A DNA stretch of 64,000 bases from Rhea pennata (taxonomy: Eukaryota > Chordata > Aves > Rheiformes > Rheidae). Shown one piece after another: positions 41,001 through 51,400 of this stretch. Within the stretch, counting starts at the first letter, position 1. Each line of letters starts with the position of its first letter. The stretch covers positions 10,965,958 to 11,029,957 of the forward strand of contig NC_084672.1 in NCBI RefSeq assembly GCF_028389875.1, given 5' to 3'. Made by a program: the position numbers and the translations under genes. The notes under the pieces are model-generated. The model was given only the letters and a program-made list of their open reading frames with translations, had not been told where the DNA came from and did no database searches.

Positions 41001-43902
41001 AAAATAAACATTGAAGAATACTAGCTCTAATGTCTGTACCATCTAAAACTGTCTGAGCATGAATAAGCTTACAATCTCTTATCCCTAGAAAGGAGCGCAA
41101 ACACTAACTGGAAATAAAATATCTTTTGTGCATTGGAATGACTTATCTGATGCTCTTAAACAGTGTCCCTGACGTGCTCTTAAAATAACTTAAATTCGTG
41201 CTGAAGAAGGCTAATACTTCAAAAATATGAAGAGACTGAAATCAAAGTTCTGGGTGTATTGATTGCCTAAGTACTTCTGAAACTCAAACATGAGTCTGAG
41301 GCACTTCAGTGCAAGCTTGCTTCCAGATTTTTTTTTTATTTGCCCAGCAAAATAAGCATCTCGGCTTTGCTTTACTCTTAAATACTCCCTTCAGTACTTT
41401 AAGTGGCATGTAGCACAGTTGCAGGTCATGCTAGTGGAATTGACAAAGCTTAAATAGAACGGGCATATTTTGGTTGAATTATACCCCTTTGGCTACAGCT
41501 TACATGTTGCAGTGTCTCTGAAAGACTCTCGGTAGCCCCTCCAAATAGCTTTTAACAGATTTTTACAAGTCTGAACTTGATCTTGAGTGTTCCTAGTGTG
41601 CTTTGATACATTAGTGGTCAGGTATCTTTAACTGCTGAAGTATTCTAAAATAGAGCTAATATGAAGGCTTTAAATCATAACTGAACAATTCCAGAAAGAG
41701 CTAGGTTTCTAAATATGAAGCCAACAGTCAGTAACAAATCTCATCTGTGTGACCATCTTGTACAAGAACCTTTAAGTGCAAATATGTCACTACCTCACTG
41801 CAGGTATAAGGAGTTTAGATGCTTAAATCACCATGAGGGGGATAATGGAGGTATGCATTCACCATTCCCATGCTTTCCACTTCCCTCCCTTCCAGAAAGG
41901 TGGGGAGGGAGAGCCTACACTTGGAAATAAGATAAAATGAGCTCTTAACTGCATGTACTCTGCAGCTGAGCTTATCTACAGACTCCTTGCAAGGAAAAAA
42001 TATACTAAACCATAGAGAGAGCACAAATGTCATTTTTAGAATGACTACCTATTTTCAGATGCACTTAGTCTGAAAGGTGATGTCTTCAATACTAATAAGC
42101 TGGTCAACCAAGTCCAACTAAGCTGTGATCACTGGGTATAATGAATATTTTTTTAAATGTTACAATTTAGTAAATAGAATGAGTTAAAGCACTTGAGCTG
42201 AAGACAGTCATTCTCTAGCAATGACTTGCCATCAAGGGAGTACTTGCAAAACTTGATTTCTGTTGTTGCACAGCAATGTGAAAGGAAAACTGGAAACTGG
42301 CAGTTGACTTCCATCACATCCTGGGATTCAGTAGCTTAAGCTCAAAAAGGACAGTTAGGGGAGGGGGCTCCAGACCTGACTAAATGCTAGTTTGCAGTCC
42401 TGAATTATTGTGCAGTGGGACCTAATATTGTCATTTACATTCCTTCTGAGGAAGGGAAACAGCATTATTGCTGTCCGTATTGCTGTCTAAAAGACCAGTT
42501 ACCAGCTGGAGACCTTAGTTCTGATTCATTTAGTACTTCAGCCTATTCTAGTAAGACCTGTTTAGTAATTACTGTACTTGACTCTGAGCTGGTTTGCTTC
42601 TGTCTTAAAATAGCTCCATGCTTCCCTCACTAGTGCAAACTGAAAGGCCCTAGTGCAAGGGGATGCCTGGCTAAAACCTCAAGTCTGTCTCTCCTGCAAA
42701 TAAGAGTTTGTAGAGCTACCACAGCTCTTGCCAAAAATGATCCTACACAGTTACAAGGATTGGTATTTTAATGCAGCCCATCTTAAAGCCAACACAAATT
42801 TTCAAACTGTTACATTACAAAAATACTTAGAAAATAAACTAGGGAGCTCCTCAGACTACTGTCTTGCTGAAGAAAATGATGTACCTTGGAAGGGGCAGTT
42901 ACTGTCTGGTTGGTTCCTTGTCCCTACCTTTTTCCCCTTGGAATCTGGGGAAGTGTCTATTATTAGAGTACCATCTGGTTTAAAGGGAGTTCACTGAAGT
43001 TTTCAGATCACTCGGACATTCTTGTAGCATTCCAGTAGCACTGAAGGAAGGTGAGATTCTTCATTAGTAGGCTAACAAGTAAGGCTGTGTAATGTGGCTC
43101 TGAACTGCAGGCTTACAGTGCCCAGCACACCACAATTGCTGGGATACCAGCAGAAGCCTTAGGCTTATGAAAAGACTTAGTAGTTAAGAGCCTTTTCATG
43201 TTCAGAACAAGGCCTCTCCTCCAATTTCTTAAAGGTTCTTTATTTGAATTTACTAATGACAAGGCTTGTTCTGCAATCACTGATGCAAAGCTAGAGTAAT
43301 GAAGGGGTTACCTTTTAGTCTGTTTTATCAGCAGCTTTACAACACAACTGTGAGCCACTTACGGTAAGAATCCATTCTAATACTCCCACTTGGAAATATT
43401 AATGTCCTTCCTTTACTCTGCTGAATTCCAGTCAAATTCCTCTTACTACCTATATGCTTCTGCCACACCAGTAATACAGAAATGATGGCAACTCAGTCAA
43501 AAATAGGTCCCTTCTTGCAAGGGCTAGCATGAATCTGCATGCCAGAAGATTTCTGAAGCCTCAGAAGTAAGGTACAGCTTGATAGCCTTTCATTAAGAAG
43601 GAAATGGCTTATGAATTGCATGGACTTCCCAAATTCTGAAAGCTTTTCTCTCTTTTCATCTCCCCTGTACCCTCTAATATAGTTGGTAATAACCTGCCTC
43701 TCAACTGTTTTGCTTTATTAATAACTAAATCTACAATATTCTGGAAGACAACAAATGAAGGGAATTGAGTAGGTTAACTATGTTCTCTTTAACCAGCTTG
43801 CACTGCAATAACATGCTACATTTGTATGCATGGTAGGTAGTTAATACCTTTAGTGTTTTATTTCTGCAGCAAAATGAGGACCCTAGCTGTTCTATTATGT
43901 AA
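28729..43902 (+). CDS. LMNB3: Lamin LIII (lamin B3), complete gene with two alternative CaaX ends
   Basis: Coding exons: 28729-29096, 33075-33231, 34201-34326, 35244-35414, 36858-36983, 37097-37317, 38175-38403, 39315-39422, 40273-40386, 40494-40604, then either 40743-40784 (11a) or 43870-43902 (11b). All junctions are GT-AG and all phases join; the common part is 1731 nt, 577 codons. The protein is a nuclear intermediate filament. It has a short head with a Cdk1-type LSPTR site (Ser26), an alpha-helical rod at about residues 33-389, a tail LSPSP site (about 393-397), a basic nuclear localisation signal (about 417-426), a lamin Ig-fold (about 440-555), an acidic stretch, and a CaaX box for farnesylation and nuclear membrane anchoring. 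Exon lengths equal those of other vertebrate lamins. The pair of alternative CaaX exons points to LIII and not to LMNB1 or LMNB2, which have one CaaX end. LIII is known as the oocyte and germ-cell lamin of amphibians and fish, and is missing in mammals. No stop or frameshift was seen. Confidence 0.88.
31775..32212 (-). mobile_element. CR1 LINE fragment (antisense to LMNB3)
   Basis: The plus strand reads as the reverse complement of a CR1 3' region. It shows 'aacctcatctagcccc', then 'caacttgcttcagtgctg', then 'ttcttcctaatgtctaa', then 'tagactaaacaaccctgac', in the usual order. The element is therefore on the minus strand, truncated at its 5' end near 32.2 kb. No reverse transcriptase coding remains. 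CR1 is the dominant LINE of birds and other sauropsids, which supports the assignment of the organism. Confidence 0.7.
32415..32815. promoter_or_regulatory. LMNB3: CpG island inside LMNB3 intron 1
   Basis: About 400 bp of sharply GC- and CpG-rich sequence starting just after the CR1 fragment and ending about 260 bp before exon 2. Open frames on both strands (up to 135 codons) are compositional. It could be an alternative promoter producing a head-less or non-coding transcript, an enhancer, or simply a GC-rich insertion. No TATA box or recognised coding exon is seen. Confidence 0.5.
33075..33231 (+). CDS. LMNB3: LMNB3 exon 2: rod coil 1B start
   Basis: 157 nt, exactly the vertebrate lamin exon 2 length. 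It joins exon 1 at a split Arg codon to give [12 protein letters not shown], aligned with the lamin B motif NYAKKESDLN. It ends ELKDQVVT before GTAAGA. It includes the lamin-specific coil 1B segment that gives lamins 42 more residues than cytoplasmic vertebrate intermediate filaments. Confidence 0.93.
34201..34326 (+). CDS. LMNB3: LMNB3 exon 3: rod coil 1B
   Basis: 126 nt, 42 codons, phase 0 at both ends. It follows acceptor CTCTTCCAG and ends GAAGAT|GTATGT. The peptide [16 protein letters not shown]...RLHED is a heptad-patterned coiled coil matching lamin coil 1B ([10 protein letters not shown] corresponds to VDLENRCQSL of lamin B1). Confidence 0.93.
35244..35414 (+). CDS. LMNB3: LMNB3 exon 4: rod coil 1B/linker
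   Basis: 171 nt, 57 codons, phase 0 at both ends, after acceptor CTCCTCCTAG. The peptide [19 protein letters not shown]... aligns with lamin EINETRRKHETRLVEVDSG, and ends [12 protein letters not shown] before GTGAGT. Confidence 0.93.
35767..35864. repeat. Imperfect TTAGTATTAAG repeat
   Basis: Several overlapping copies of TTAGTATTAAG with TTATATTAAGTATTT variants, bracketed by two copies of AGTATTAAGCAACTACA. This is a local AT-rich tandem expansion in LMNB3 intron 4. Confidence 0.8.
36858..36983 (+). CDS. LMNB3: LMNB3 exon 5: rod coil 2
   Basis: 126 nt, 42 codons, phase 0 at both ends. [26 protein letters not shown] aligns with lamin [26 protein letters not shown]. It is bounded by ACCATAG and CAG|GTACTA. 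Confidence 0.93.
37097..37317 (+). CDS. LMNB3: LMNB3 exon 6: rod coil 2 end
   Basis: 221 nt, the canonical lamin exon 6 length, ending inside an Arg codon. It carries the helix-termination consensus of all intermediate filaments, seen here as [18 protein letters not shown]. It is separated from exon 5 by an intron of only 113 nt. Confidence 0.95.
38175..38403 (+). CDS. LMNB3: LMNB3 exon 7: tail phosphosite, NLS and Ig-fold start
   Basis: 229 nt. It completes the split Arg and reads LKLSPSPSS, the Cdk1 mitotic site at the rod end. A Ser/Thr-rich spacer and the basic nuclear localisation signal [10 protein letters not shown] (about 417-426) follow. It ends with [21 protein letters not shown], the first strands of the lamin Ig-fold, before GAG|GTACTT. 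Confidence 0.93.
39315..39422 (+). CDS. LMNB3: LMNB3 exon 8: lamin Ig-fold
   Basis: 108 nt, 36 codons, phase 0 at both ends. [14 protein letters not shown]...[16 protein letters not shown] matches the lamin tail domain (DQ..G.W...R, Y.F...F.LKAGQ.VT). The donor is ACA|GTAGGT, chosen over the GTAGCA three bases on because exon 9 then continues IW in phase 0, as in other lamins. Confidence 0.92.
40273..40386 (+). CDS. LMNB3: LMNB3 exon 9: lamin Ig-fold
   Basis: 114 nt, 38 codons. [20 protein letters not shown] continues into [18 protein letters not shown], the core of the lamin Ig-fold (the invariant Trp residues are present). Against the recalled lamin A and B1 motif WK.QN(S/T)WG, one residue is missing between Gln and Ser. 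It ends GGTGAG|GTAAGT. Confidence 0.92.
40494..40604 (+). CDS. LMNB3: LMNB3 exon 10: end of Ig-fold and acidic tail
   Basis: 111 nt, 37 codons, after a 107-nt intron. It starts [15 protein letters not shown], the last Ig-fold strand, and runs into an acidic segment [15 protein letters not shown]. It ends in phase 0 at CAG|GTAAGC, so both 11a and 11b can follow in frame. Confidence 0.92.
40743..40784 (+). CDS. LMNB3: LMNB3 alternative last exon 11a: polybasic, double-Cys CaaX
   Basis: 139 nt after exon 10, a pyrimidine-rich acceptor ending CTTGATGTCAG (to 40742) is followed in phase 0 by [13 protein letters not shown] and TGA, with a second stop next to it. The CaaX box is CLVS, with Ser in the last position favouring farnesyltransferase. 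It is preceded by another Cys, a potential palmitoylation site, and seven Lys/Arg within eight residues. This matches one of the two alternative LIII tails described in frogs and fish. AATAAA at 41003-41008 can end this transcript. The exon was found by eye and has no RNA support here. Confidence 0.78.
   Translation, partial: TKRRRKKKCCLVS
41003..41008 (+). terminator. LMNB3: Polyadenylation signal for the 11a transcript
   Basis: AATAAA about 220 nt below the exon 11a stop codon, giving a short 3' UTR. A second AATAAA lies near 41115. Use of either would be mutually exclusive with splicing to exon 11b. Confidence 0.5.
43870..43902 (+). CDS. LMNB3: LMNB3 alternative last exon 11b: CSIM CaaX
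   Basis: Acceptor TTTCTGCAG (to 43869) is followed in phase 0 by [10 protein letters not shown] and TAA. CSIM is a farnesylation-type CaaX box, the same four residues as in prelamin A. The upstream residues are acidic and not basic, the opposite of exon 11a. No ZMPSTE24-type second cleavage site is visible, so the mature tail should stay farnesylated. Confidence 0.88.
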   Translation, partial: QNEDPSCSIM

Positions 43903-45465
43903 TGAAGACAAGGTGATCATCTAAACATCTCAGCGCAAAGTGACATTTTGGACTACATGTGTTCTAGTATCCTCTGCAATACCTGAAACTTGGAATTCAC
44001 ACCTATCTGATGTGTGTGTAAGAAGTGTTGTCCATAATGTGAAATTTCCTACTGTCTGACACTGGACCCTGTCTTGGATTCAACTATTTGAAGAGCAGCA
44101 AAGTGCAATCTTCTTAAATTTTTTTGCTCTAAATTGAACATAAGGATCTCATTTCCATAACTTGCTTGAATACGGGAGAGCATACAGTTTACAATACTTA
44201 ATGTTAGACATGTGTCCCAAAATGATGATAAATACTTAAGACTGAGCATGAGGCTGCCCAGCTTTCTGAATATTTTGATATGGGTTTTCTCTGAAGGCAA
44301 TTTCTGTCTTGAGCCTGAGTAGGAAACTGTGGCCCAGATTACAGCCTAGCTTGCACCTTGAGCAAGTCTGAACTTGGCTGTGGGAAAAGCATTTTATCCT
44401 GAAGGAGTGCTGAGTGTCTGAAGTGTTTCCTGCTTAGATCCTGACACTGAAATACAGAACTGGTCTAGATCACTTGCTAGAACTTTCTAGTGTTTAAAAT
44501 TTTAAAATTAAAAGCAACTTGTAAAATGGTTTTTTACTTGTTTGTTATTAAATGTACTGTTCTGTTCTAGCACCAGGAAATCTAGAGACCTTGGTATTTG
44601 CTATTTCTAGATACAATACAGCACAGCATAGCTTTTACTTGTTTGCTGGAACTGGACAGTTGCATCCTATAAATGTGTGTGTTTTTTGGGGAAGCATCTC
44701 ATTCCAACTCATAAGGTACTCTGAATAGTGCTGACAAGCCAGCCTCTTAAGGGGATAGGAAGCATGTTGAAAAAAAGCAGAGCTAGGAAGCATCAACTGC
44801 AATAAAAGATGCATCAGAAATACCTGCTCTTAATGTTCCTGTGCACCAAATGTTTGATGTAAGTAGGGGGAAGTGCAGTCTGCGGTAGTGCTTTGCCTAT
44901 GTCTAACCAGATAGATGGGGAATACTGTCTCTTGGCCAGCAGGTAATTTACTGTAACTTCAATGGCTTTGCTGCCCACAGAGGCACAAGTGACACTTGGC
45001 AGCAGGCAGTCATCCTTCACAGTCATTATTCCACCACCACTACCTGCCCCAGCCTACCTGGTTGCTGTATGGTGAAAAAATAGCCCTTTCTCTGTAAGAA
45101 CGTGAAGGGAGGGAAGCAGCTGCAATTGCAGACCTCTTCAGCTACTGGAATAGTTTCTGATGTTCTCTGCTGCCTTGCCAAAGTCTTCAGTGTTACAGAA
45201 CTGAATTTCAGATCTGATCTGTGTTCGGATGCAGTGAGGCTTTTCTTAGACTGGTTTAAATTTAGTTAAATTAAGCTATTTAATAATTGAAGTTTTAAGA
45301 TATGGCAACCAAATGCTGACCGAATGCTTGCATTTTAGCAGATCTAAGATTCTTGTACCTTATGGCCTAAACTTAAATAGATGCTGCTATAACTTTGCTA
45401 CATTTATCTTGATGTGTTAAAACTTTTTTTTTTTTTACTATTAAAGATATTTTTTGTGTATATAA
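43903..45465 (+). other. LMNB3: LMNB3 3' UTR (11b transcript)
   Basis: AT-rich sequence below the stop without gene-like content. AATAAA occurs at 44801-44806, and ATTAAA at 45440-45445 is followed by a GT-rich TTTTTTGTGTATA element. The 3' UTR would be about 0.9 or 1.55 kb. No splice signals of a further exon were recognised. Confidence 0.55.
45440..45445 (+). terminator. LMNB3: Distal LMNB3 polyadenylation signal
   Basis: ATTAAA followed within 10 nt by a GU-rich downstream element. This is the best 3' end candidate for the 11b transcript. Confidence 0.5.
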
Positions 45466-47614
45466 CCAGTCTTGGACTTTAATATTTACAAGTTAAAAAT
45501 AATAATCAAAATTATTAGCAATAATTATTGCTACTTACTGGTATTAGCAAAGTGGCTCAAAATACTTTGAAGCAATACAGCTGGCAAGTTTGGAAAAGAG
45601 TTCCTGCAGACTGAAGAAACCTTTAGCAACAGACCAGCAATAGAACTGTTTACATAGCTAATAAAGATGAATTGTAATGAAGTTGATTTAAGAGGAGTCA
45701 TTTATCATTTTAGATCATGCTTCCCTTGTGGTCCAAAGGGAAACTTGATGTCCACTGACAAACTAGTGAATGAAGACTGAAGTACAGCAATGGTCATAAT
45801 ATAAAAGAGCTGCTACAGAATGTTTGGTAACACCAGTAACAGCCTAGGAAGTGAGATATATGTATTATACATTCTCTCTCCAGGGAATTCTGGCTAGGTA
45901 GATGAGACCTCAGTGCCTGTTTTCTTGCTTGCTATGGAAATGCAAGACAGACCTCTCCAATAAAGATGAGAAAGAAGTTCAGAAGGAAAAACCAAATGTG
46001 TTAGCACCCATCAGGCAAGTGGCAGAACACCGTTTCAAAGGCCTGAGGTGAAACAAAATGCTAGTGCTGTTTAAACAGTGTATCTTGCCAAAGATGCTGC
46101 AAGCTTTGGTTAATGATGGTTTCACCTTTTTCTTTCACTGCTTGCATTCTGTGCAATGGATTATAAGGAGTATATAATATATACGATCCTAACATTCACT
46201 AATATATCACTGCAATGTACCAAAGTGGAAGCCATTTAATTTGTGTTTAATTTATGTGGTTTCATATGTGGCTGTGTTTTTTCTGTACCAAGATTTCTTC
46301 TTACCCTACTCTTAACTGAAAAGGTTAGTCAATGAAAGGCAGCTCTATAAGGTATTTTGCTGCCAACTTTAGAAACCCAAGCCATTACTTATGGTGACTC
46401 TTCTCTTCCCTAGATACTGTTTATTTACTTAAGCAACAACTTGGTGCATAACTGTGGTTCACAACAGATTTCCTTAGTGGCTGGTGGTATTTTTCTCTAC
46501 CTCCTTTCTCTTCTCTGCCTAAACCTTTTGAAAATTGCCATGTGCACTCTTGTATTCAGAGCATCACAGCTAGTTTCATTCAAACTTGGGCAGGACAAGT
46601 TACTTCCTATATTGCTGCTTTAATCTTTAATTACTAAGTACTCACCTATAAAGCTGAAAAAGGTGTTATAAACTTATTTCTTTGCATGAGCAGGTCCAAA
46701 TTTGGAGCTTCTGTTGTCCTAATTACTAGGCTGTAGGCAAAGCTGTAAAGAATAACCCTCTGCTTCTCTTGTGAGTGTTGTGCAAGCAGGAGGCAGTTTA
46801 GCACCCTAGCCGAGAGTTAAAGGAAACTGGGAAACATGAGTTTTGACAGCCAGTTAGGGGCTATTTATGCTTCTTTCATGCAAAAGTAACTGCACCTTCT
46901 CTAGGGAATGCTGCTTCTATTGGGCTACAGTATCCAGTAAAGCTTGCCCACGAGGTGTTCAGTTCCCTTCTCATTGCTGTCTTCTGTCTTATTCAGATAA
47001 TAATTGGCAAAAGAGAACATGTTCCTCTGAGGCTGCTGAATTTTTTAGTTGCTACTATGTCCATTTTTACTGAGCAAAGCAGAAAAAAGCTAATAGAAAA
47101 ACAAGTACTATCAAATCAAAGGTAAAATTCAGTTAAGAGGCTTGAGTGTGTCTCTGAGGCCTTTTTTTGCATGTGTTTAGCTATGGCATTTACATCTTTC
47201 CACCTATTCTCTTCTCCTTCCTTTTCCATCCCTTCAAAAAAATAATAAAAGTAGTGTATTGACTTCTGTCATTTGCAGTACTCACCAGTAATACTCACTC
47301 ATTTTTCTAATAGAAACTCTGCAGAGCTAGGACCAGTTTGCACTTAGTTCAAATGCTTTTTTTTTTTCCTCTTAGCCTTCTGCTATAAGAAAATGTTAAC
47401 AGACGTTATGAATGCTATGTAATCAGGGGGGAGAAAGCAAGATTATTAAAATTCCACTGGTTTGAGGGGTCATAAAACTAATAGTTTGGCTTTATCCCTC
47501 TATTTTTAATGTAGCATTGTTTTCTTTGCTGAAAGTTGATCTATCTAGCAGGAAAAGCGACCTCCAGCTCAAAAACAAGTGCCAGAACTATAGGAATAGA
47601 AGCAGCAACCACAG
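45466..47614. other. Intergenic DNA between convergent LMNB3 and SH3GL3
   Basis: About 2.1 kb of AT-rich DNA separating the two 3' ends. No gene, RNA gene or recognisable repeat was seen. Confidence 0.6.
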
Positions 47615-47633
47615 TTCTTTTCCCACAGAAATA

Positions 47634-47639
47634 TTTATT
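47634..47639 (-). terminator. SH3GL3: SH3GL3 polyadenylation signal
   Basis: TTTATT on the plus strand, AATAAA on the minus strand, about 590 nt below the SH3GL3 stop codon. The sequence from here to 48227 is the likely 3' UTR. Confidence 0.5.
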
Positions 47640-48227
47640 AAGTTTGGTCAGTAAATTCTAGGAATTTTCAATTCTGAGAATTTGTACTTAGTACAACAAC
47701 ATCATAATATTGACAACAACCACTTTGCCTTTTGTCAACGTACTATTTGAAACATGGATTAACTTTCTCACAATAAATTACAGTGTGATAAATGAGAAAA
47801 GTTCAAGGACATCAGTAACTTAGGAACTGGTTACAGTTAGCTTCACTTACTTACGGTATTTTTTAAAATGGTTTTCAATGGTTTTCAATAATAAAATCAT
47901 TGCAGCCAAAGATTAAAAAAAAAAATCCACATACAATAATAGCAAAGAAAGAAATGCAGTTTTGGAGCAACAGTGAGCTACCAGTAAACACTTCATACAG
48001 TGATCTTCAAGGCACAAAGCAAAAAAACTGGGTATGGGTTTTTTTGCAGGTTGATGAAGACAGGGAAGGTAAAATTTTTTGAATACAAAATAAATACATT
48101 TTAAAAAGACGCATACAAAAGTCAGTAAGTCAGTCAAATAGCAAGGCTTTCACAGAATGCCACACTGATAGAACATTTGTGAATCCATTTCAGTTATGAA
48201 ATCATGTTCACAGCTTTAATGACACAA

Positions 48228-48433
48228 TCACTGAGGCAAGGGTACCATCACTTCAACATAATTAATGGGGAAGAAGCCAGACTCTCCATTTAACATCCCT
48301 TCATACCAATTCTCATCAATCTGATTGGTCAAAGTAATGATGTCCCCTTCCTTAAACCCAAGCTCGCCTTCATTTTCTGGCTCAAAGTCATACAGAGCTT
48401 GGCAGCAAGGCTGGTCCATGTGCATTGAAGAAC
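48228..48433 (-). CDS. SH3GL3: SH3GL3 last coding exon: SH3 domain
   Basis: Acceptor CACTGGGGCAG, then [10 protein letters not shown] and a complete SH3 domain: [19 protein letters not shown] with the ALYDF motif, ENWYEGML with the WYEG motif, and [10 protein letters not shown]. Stop TGA is at 48230-48228. This is the surface that binds proline-rich partners such as synaptojanin and dynamin. Confidence 0.96.
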
Positions 48434-51400
48434 CTGCCCCAGTGACAGAAAAGAAAATATTAAAAGAGCTTCAAAGCAGAATACCAGCCAATAAGCATCA
48501 AAACAGCAGGTCAAAACTGGAGCCCTGCTGTCACAAATGTACCCTCATCTTTTCTCCTGACAATTTTTGCACTGCTTTCACTCCTTAACATCTAGTCCTT
48601 CTATGTATAAATATAACATTTGAGGTAGTTAATTAAAAGTATAATTCCATTTCTCCCTTAAATGCAGATGCTACTAGATTTTGATTCCTAGTTGCATTCT
48701 ATTTGGAGAGAATAAACAATGTGTAGTTGAAGCAATCACAGTGGTCAGGCTCACACCATGCTTGCTTTGGAGTGGCGGGCAGGGGAAGCTGAAGGCAAGG
48801 AGGTGACAAAACGGCAGAGTTGATCAGCAGAATGATGAGCACGCATTTCAACAACTGCCCCGCAGCACACTGACTGCACGAACACCTACCAGGAATCAGG
48901 GGCTCAGGCTCAGTCCTACCAGCATGCACTGCCACCCAGCAGGCGGCACCCGGACGGGGCTTCCCAGCAAACTGCAGTGTGAGGCTCCCCTCACCTCACC
49001 CGAGCAGCCACAGTCATCTCCGAGCCACCTCTCCCCAGGTTCGTGGGTCCAGAGTCTGTGCTCTACAGGCCCCTACTCTGAACTGAAGCAAAGGCGGTGC
49101 TAGGAACAACGGTGCCTGTCAAATTGTCTTACAGAGGAAAACAAACAGCAGCCCAGCTGCTGCAGTATCTGCCTTCTGTTGTCACTTACGCTGTTTGCTC
49201 AGGGTCTACTGCAGAGAGCTTCATTCTGAGCTGCTGTTCATAAATATTAATGATACCATATACAAACAGTCATAGGTACATATAATTACAGGAAAAATAA
49301 ATTATATATATGAAAATTAGAGTACAAAGAAGATCACCATTAGCAAAAGAAGTGAAAGTTTTAGATGCAGTCATCTAAAAAAAAAGAAAAAAAAGAAAAA
49401 GAAAAAGGAATCAGTAGTTAATTGGCCTGGATTTATACTATGGATGCCTACATACCATCATATTTACTCATTCATATTTATGAATACTAGATTATTCTTA
49501 AAGTAATCTAAACGTTCAAATTGTAAAGTTCAGTTCTATGGGCAAGGACTAGCCAGAAGTTCAACTGAAGTTCAGCCATGACATGTTTTTAAAAACATAT
49601 GCAAGCGTATCCAAGTAAAAGTCAAGTAATTTTAATATATTCATAAAGGAAGCAGAGGAGAAAGGATTTCATGCTGCTCCCACGTAAACAGTAGTAAAAT
49701 GCATACAGCAAGACAAAGAACTCTTGAACAATGTAGTACTTACATTAAAGCAGTTAATAAACTTCTTTCTTTAATAGTAAATTATTTTGTTGCAATTTTG
49801 CAAATAAGGCAACCAGTTCTCAAACATTCTAATCCTGGCCATCTCTCCAAGCTGTTATGCTGAGAAAATCAGCACACCATTGCTAATACAATACAGGAGT
49901 AATACCTAAGATGTGAAAAACGCAGGTCACCTGGCTTCTAACGTGCTAATCATGGTAACGTGTAAGAAAGTAAATTACTAGAAAGCCCCCTGCCTGGGGA
50001 TGGCAGGAGGGAATGACAGAGCGCTGCGAGAACAGACTGAACAGCGAGAGCTTTGCTCTGGACATGTTCTTGCTGAAACAGTCCAAGCAGAGAAAAGCAG
50101 GCAGAGAAAAGCAGCTGGGCCACAGTTTTCTGACAAAAATCAACAGACTATCTTCAGAAATAGCTGTGTTATTTTCAGAGTCTTTGCCAGGGTAGAACCA
50201 GTACCAGCTCCCCGGAACAGTCTACAGCAGAAGGCAGTGCTCTGAATAATTGACATAATTCCTCACTTCCACCAGCTGCCCTGGTGGGGCTAATTTATTA
50301 CGGCAAACCAGTTAATTTCTGACAGCAGGGCACCTGATAAGAGGTGGATCACATTTGGTTCATTTTAAGCTCCAAGGAACTGAAAAAGAAGTATCTGGCA
50401 GCCTGAACAGATTTTAAAATAATGATCACAGCCAGCACAAGCAGTTTCTCTGTAGGCTGTAGGATCAAAGCATTCACTAGAGCCACTGCTACTGTACGAT
50501 TCAAGGAGATGAAGCCTCCCCCACGCACGTAACGGGGCAGCACCGCCAGACAGGCGGCAACACGCGCTGGCTAACATCACGGCGCTGGCCCCAGGACTCC
50601 AGGCTCCTCCTGCCCATTAAATACTCGCACATCTTCCACCGTTGCAGAGATTTAAGCAGCTAAAGAAATTGCACCCCTTTTCTCTACAGACAGGGGTTAT
50701 GTTATTCTACAATACGATGCCCACCTCTTTAATTGCAGCAATTAGGGAGCTGAACTGTCACACTTCACTGACACACTGTCAGTGATGACTTGTCTCTAGA
50801 CCACTCACGCTTGGACAGCACAAAGCGAAAAAAACACTCCAAAGCCACGTTAAGCAAGAGGCTGGCTGTGATTTCTGAAGCATAATGGGACTGAAAGCAG
50901 AGGCCATTCAATGCAAGTTTTTTCAAAAGGAACCATCTGTATCCACATCTCCTGTCTTCTGCACCATAATGTACACATGCAGTAGCAAAATTATACTTCC
51001 ATAATGATGAAGGAGAGGCTTGCTAACATGACTAGGCTATAAGCCTCTCTCAGAGCTCACGCCTGTAAACACGTAGATGCTTATGTTAAATTCTAACACG
51101 CAGCAAACAGACCCAGCTATCATTTCCCAGTCAAACCTCAACAAACAAAAAGAATGAAAGGCATGACGTGACATGGCCTTTAAAGAGATCTGAAACGAGC
51201 CAGATGATGCTCCCAGATTCAGCTGATTAATGAAACTGGCAGTGAGCTAGAACAAAAACACAGATTTGTTATCTGTGCTTAATCAAAGGAGCTAAATAAT
51301 TCAGGCCATTAAAATTATGTTTCTGTGAATCTAGCCCTGCAAATGTGTGCAAGTCATTAACAGTAAATAATCCCCATGTGTTAGTAACTGCATAAAGCAA

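Larger units (their letters stand above)
33232..43869 (+). other. LMNB3: LMNB3 introns 2 to 10 (non-coding parts)
   Basis: Introns of 969, 917, 1443, 113, 857, 911, 850 and 107 nt separate exons 2-10. The last intron (40605-43869, 3265 nt) contains the alternative exon 11a. I saw nothing gene-like in them. Intron 4 holds a TTA-rich imperfect repeat (35767-35864). The 911-nt intron 7 and the long intron 10 are ordinary AT-rich sequence. Confidence 0.85.

Noticed and set aside
28729..43902. Assignment as LMNB1 or LMNB2
   Set aside because: The sequence is clearly lamin, but two alternative CaaX exons, the tail sequence and the SH3GL3 neighbourhood do not fit either gene. LIII explains all three.
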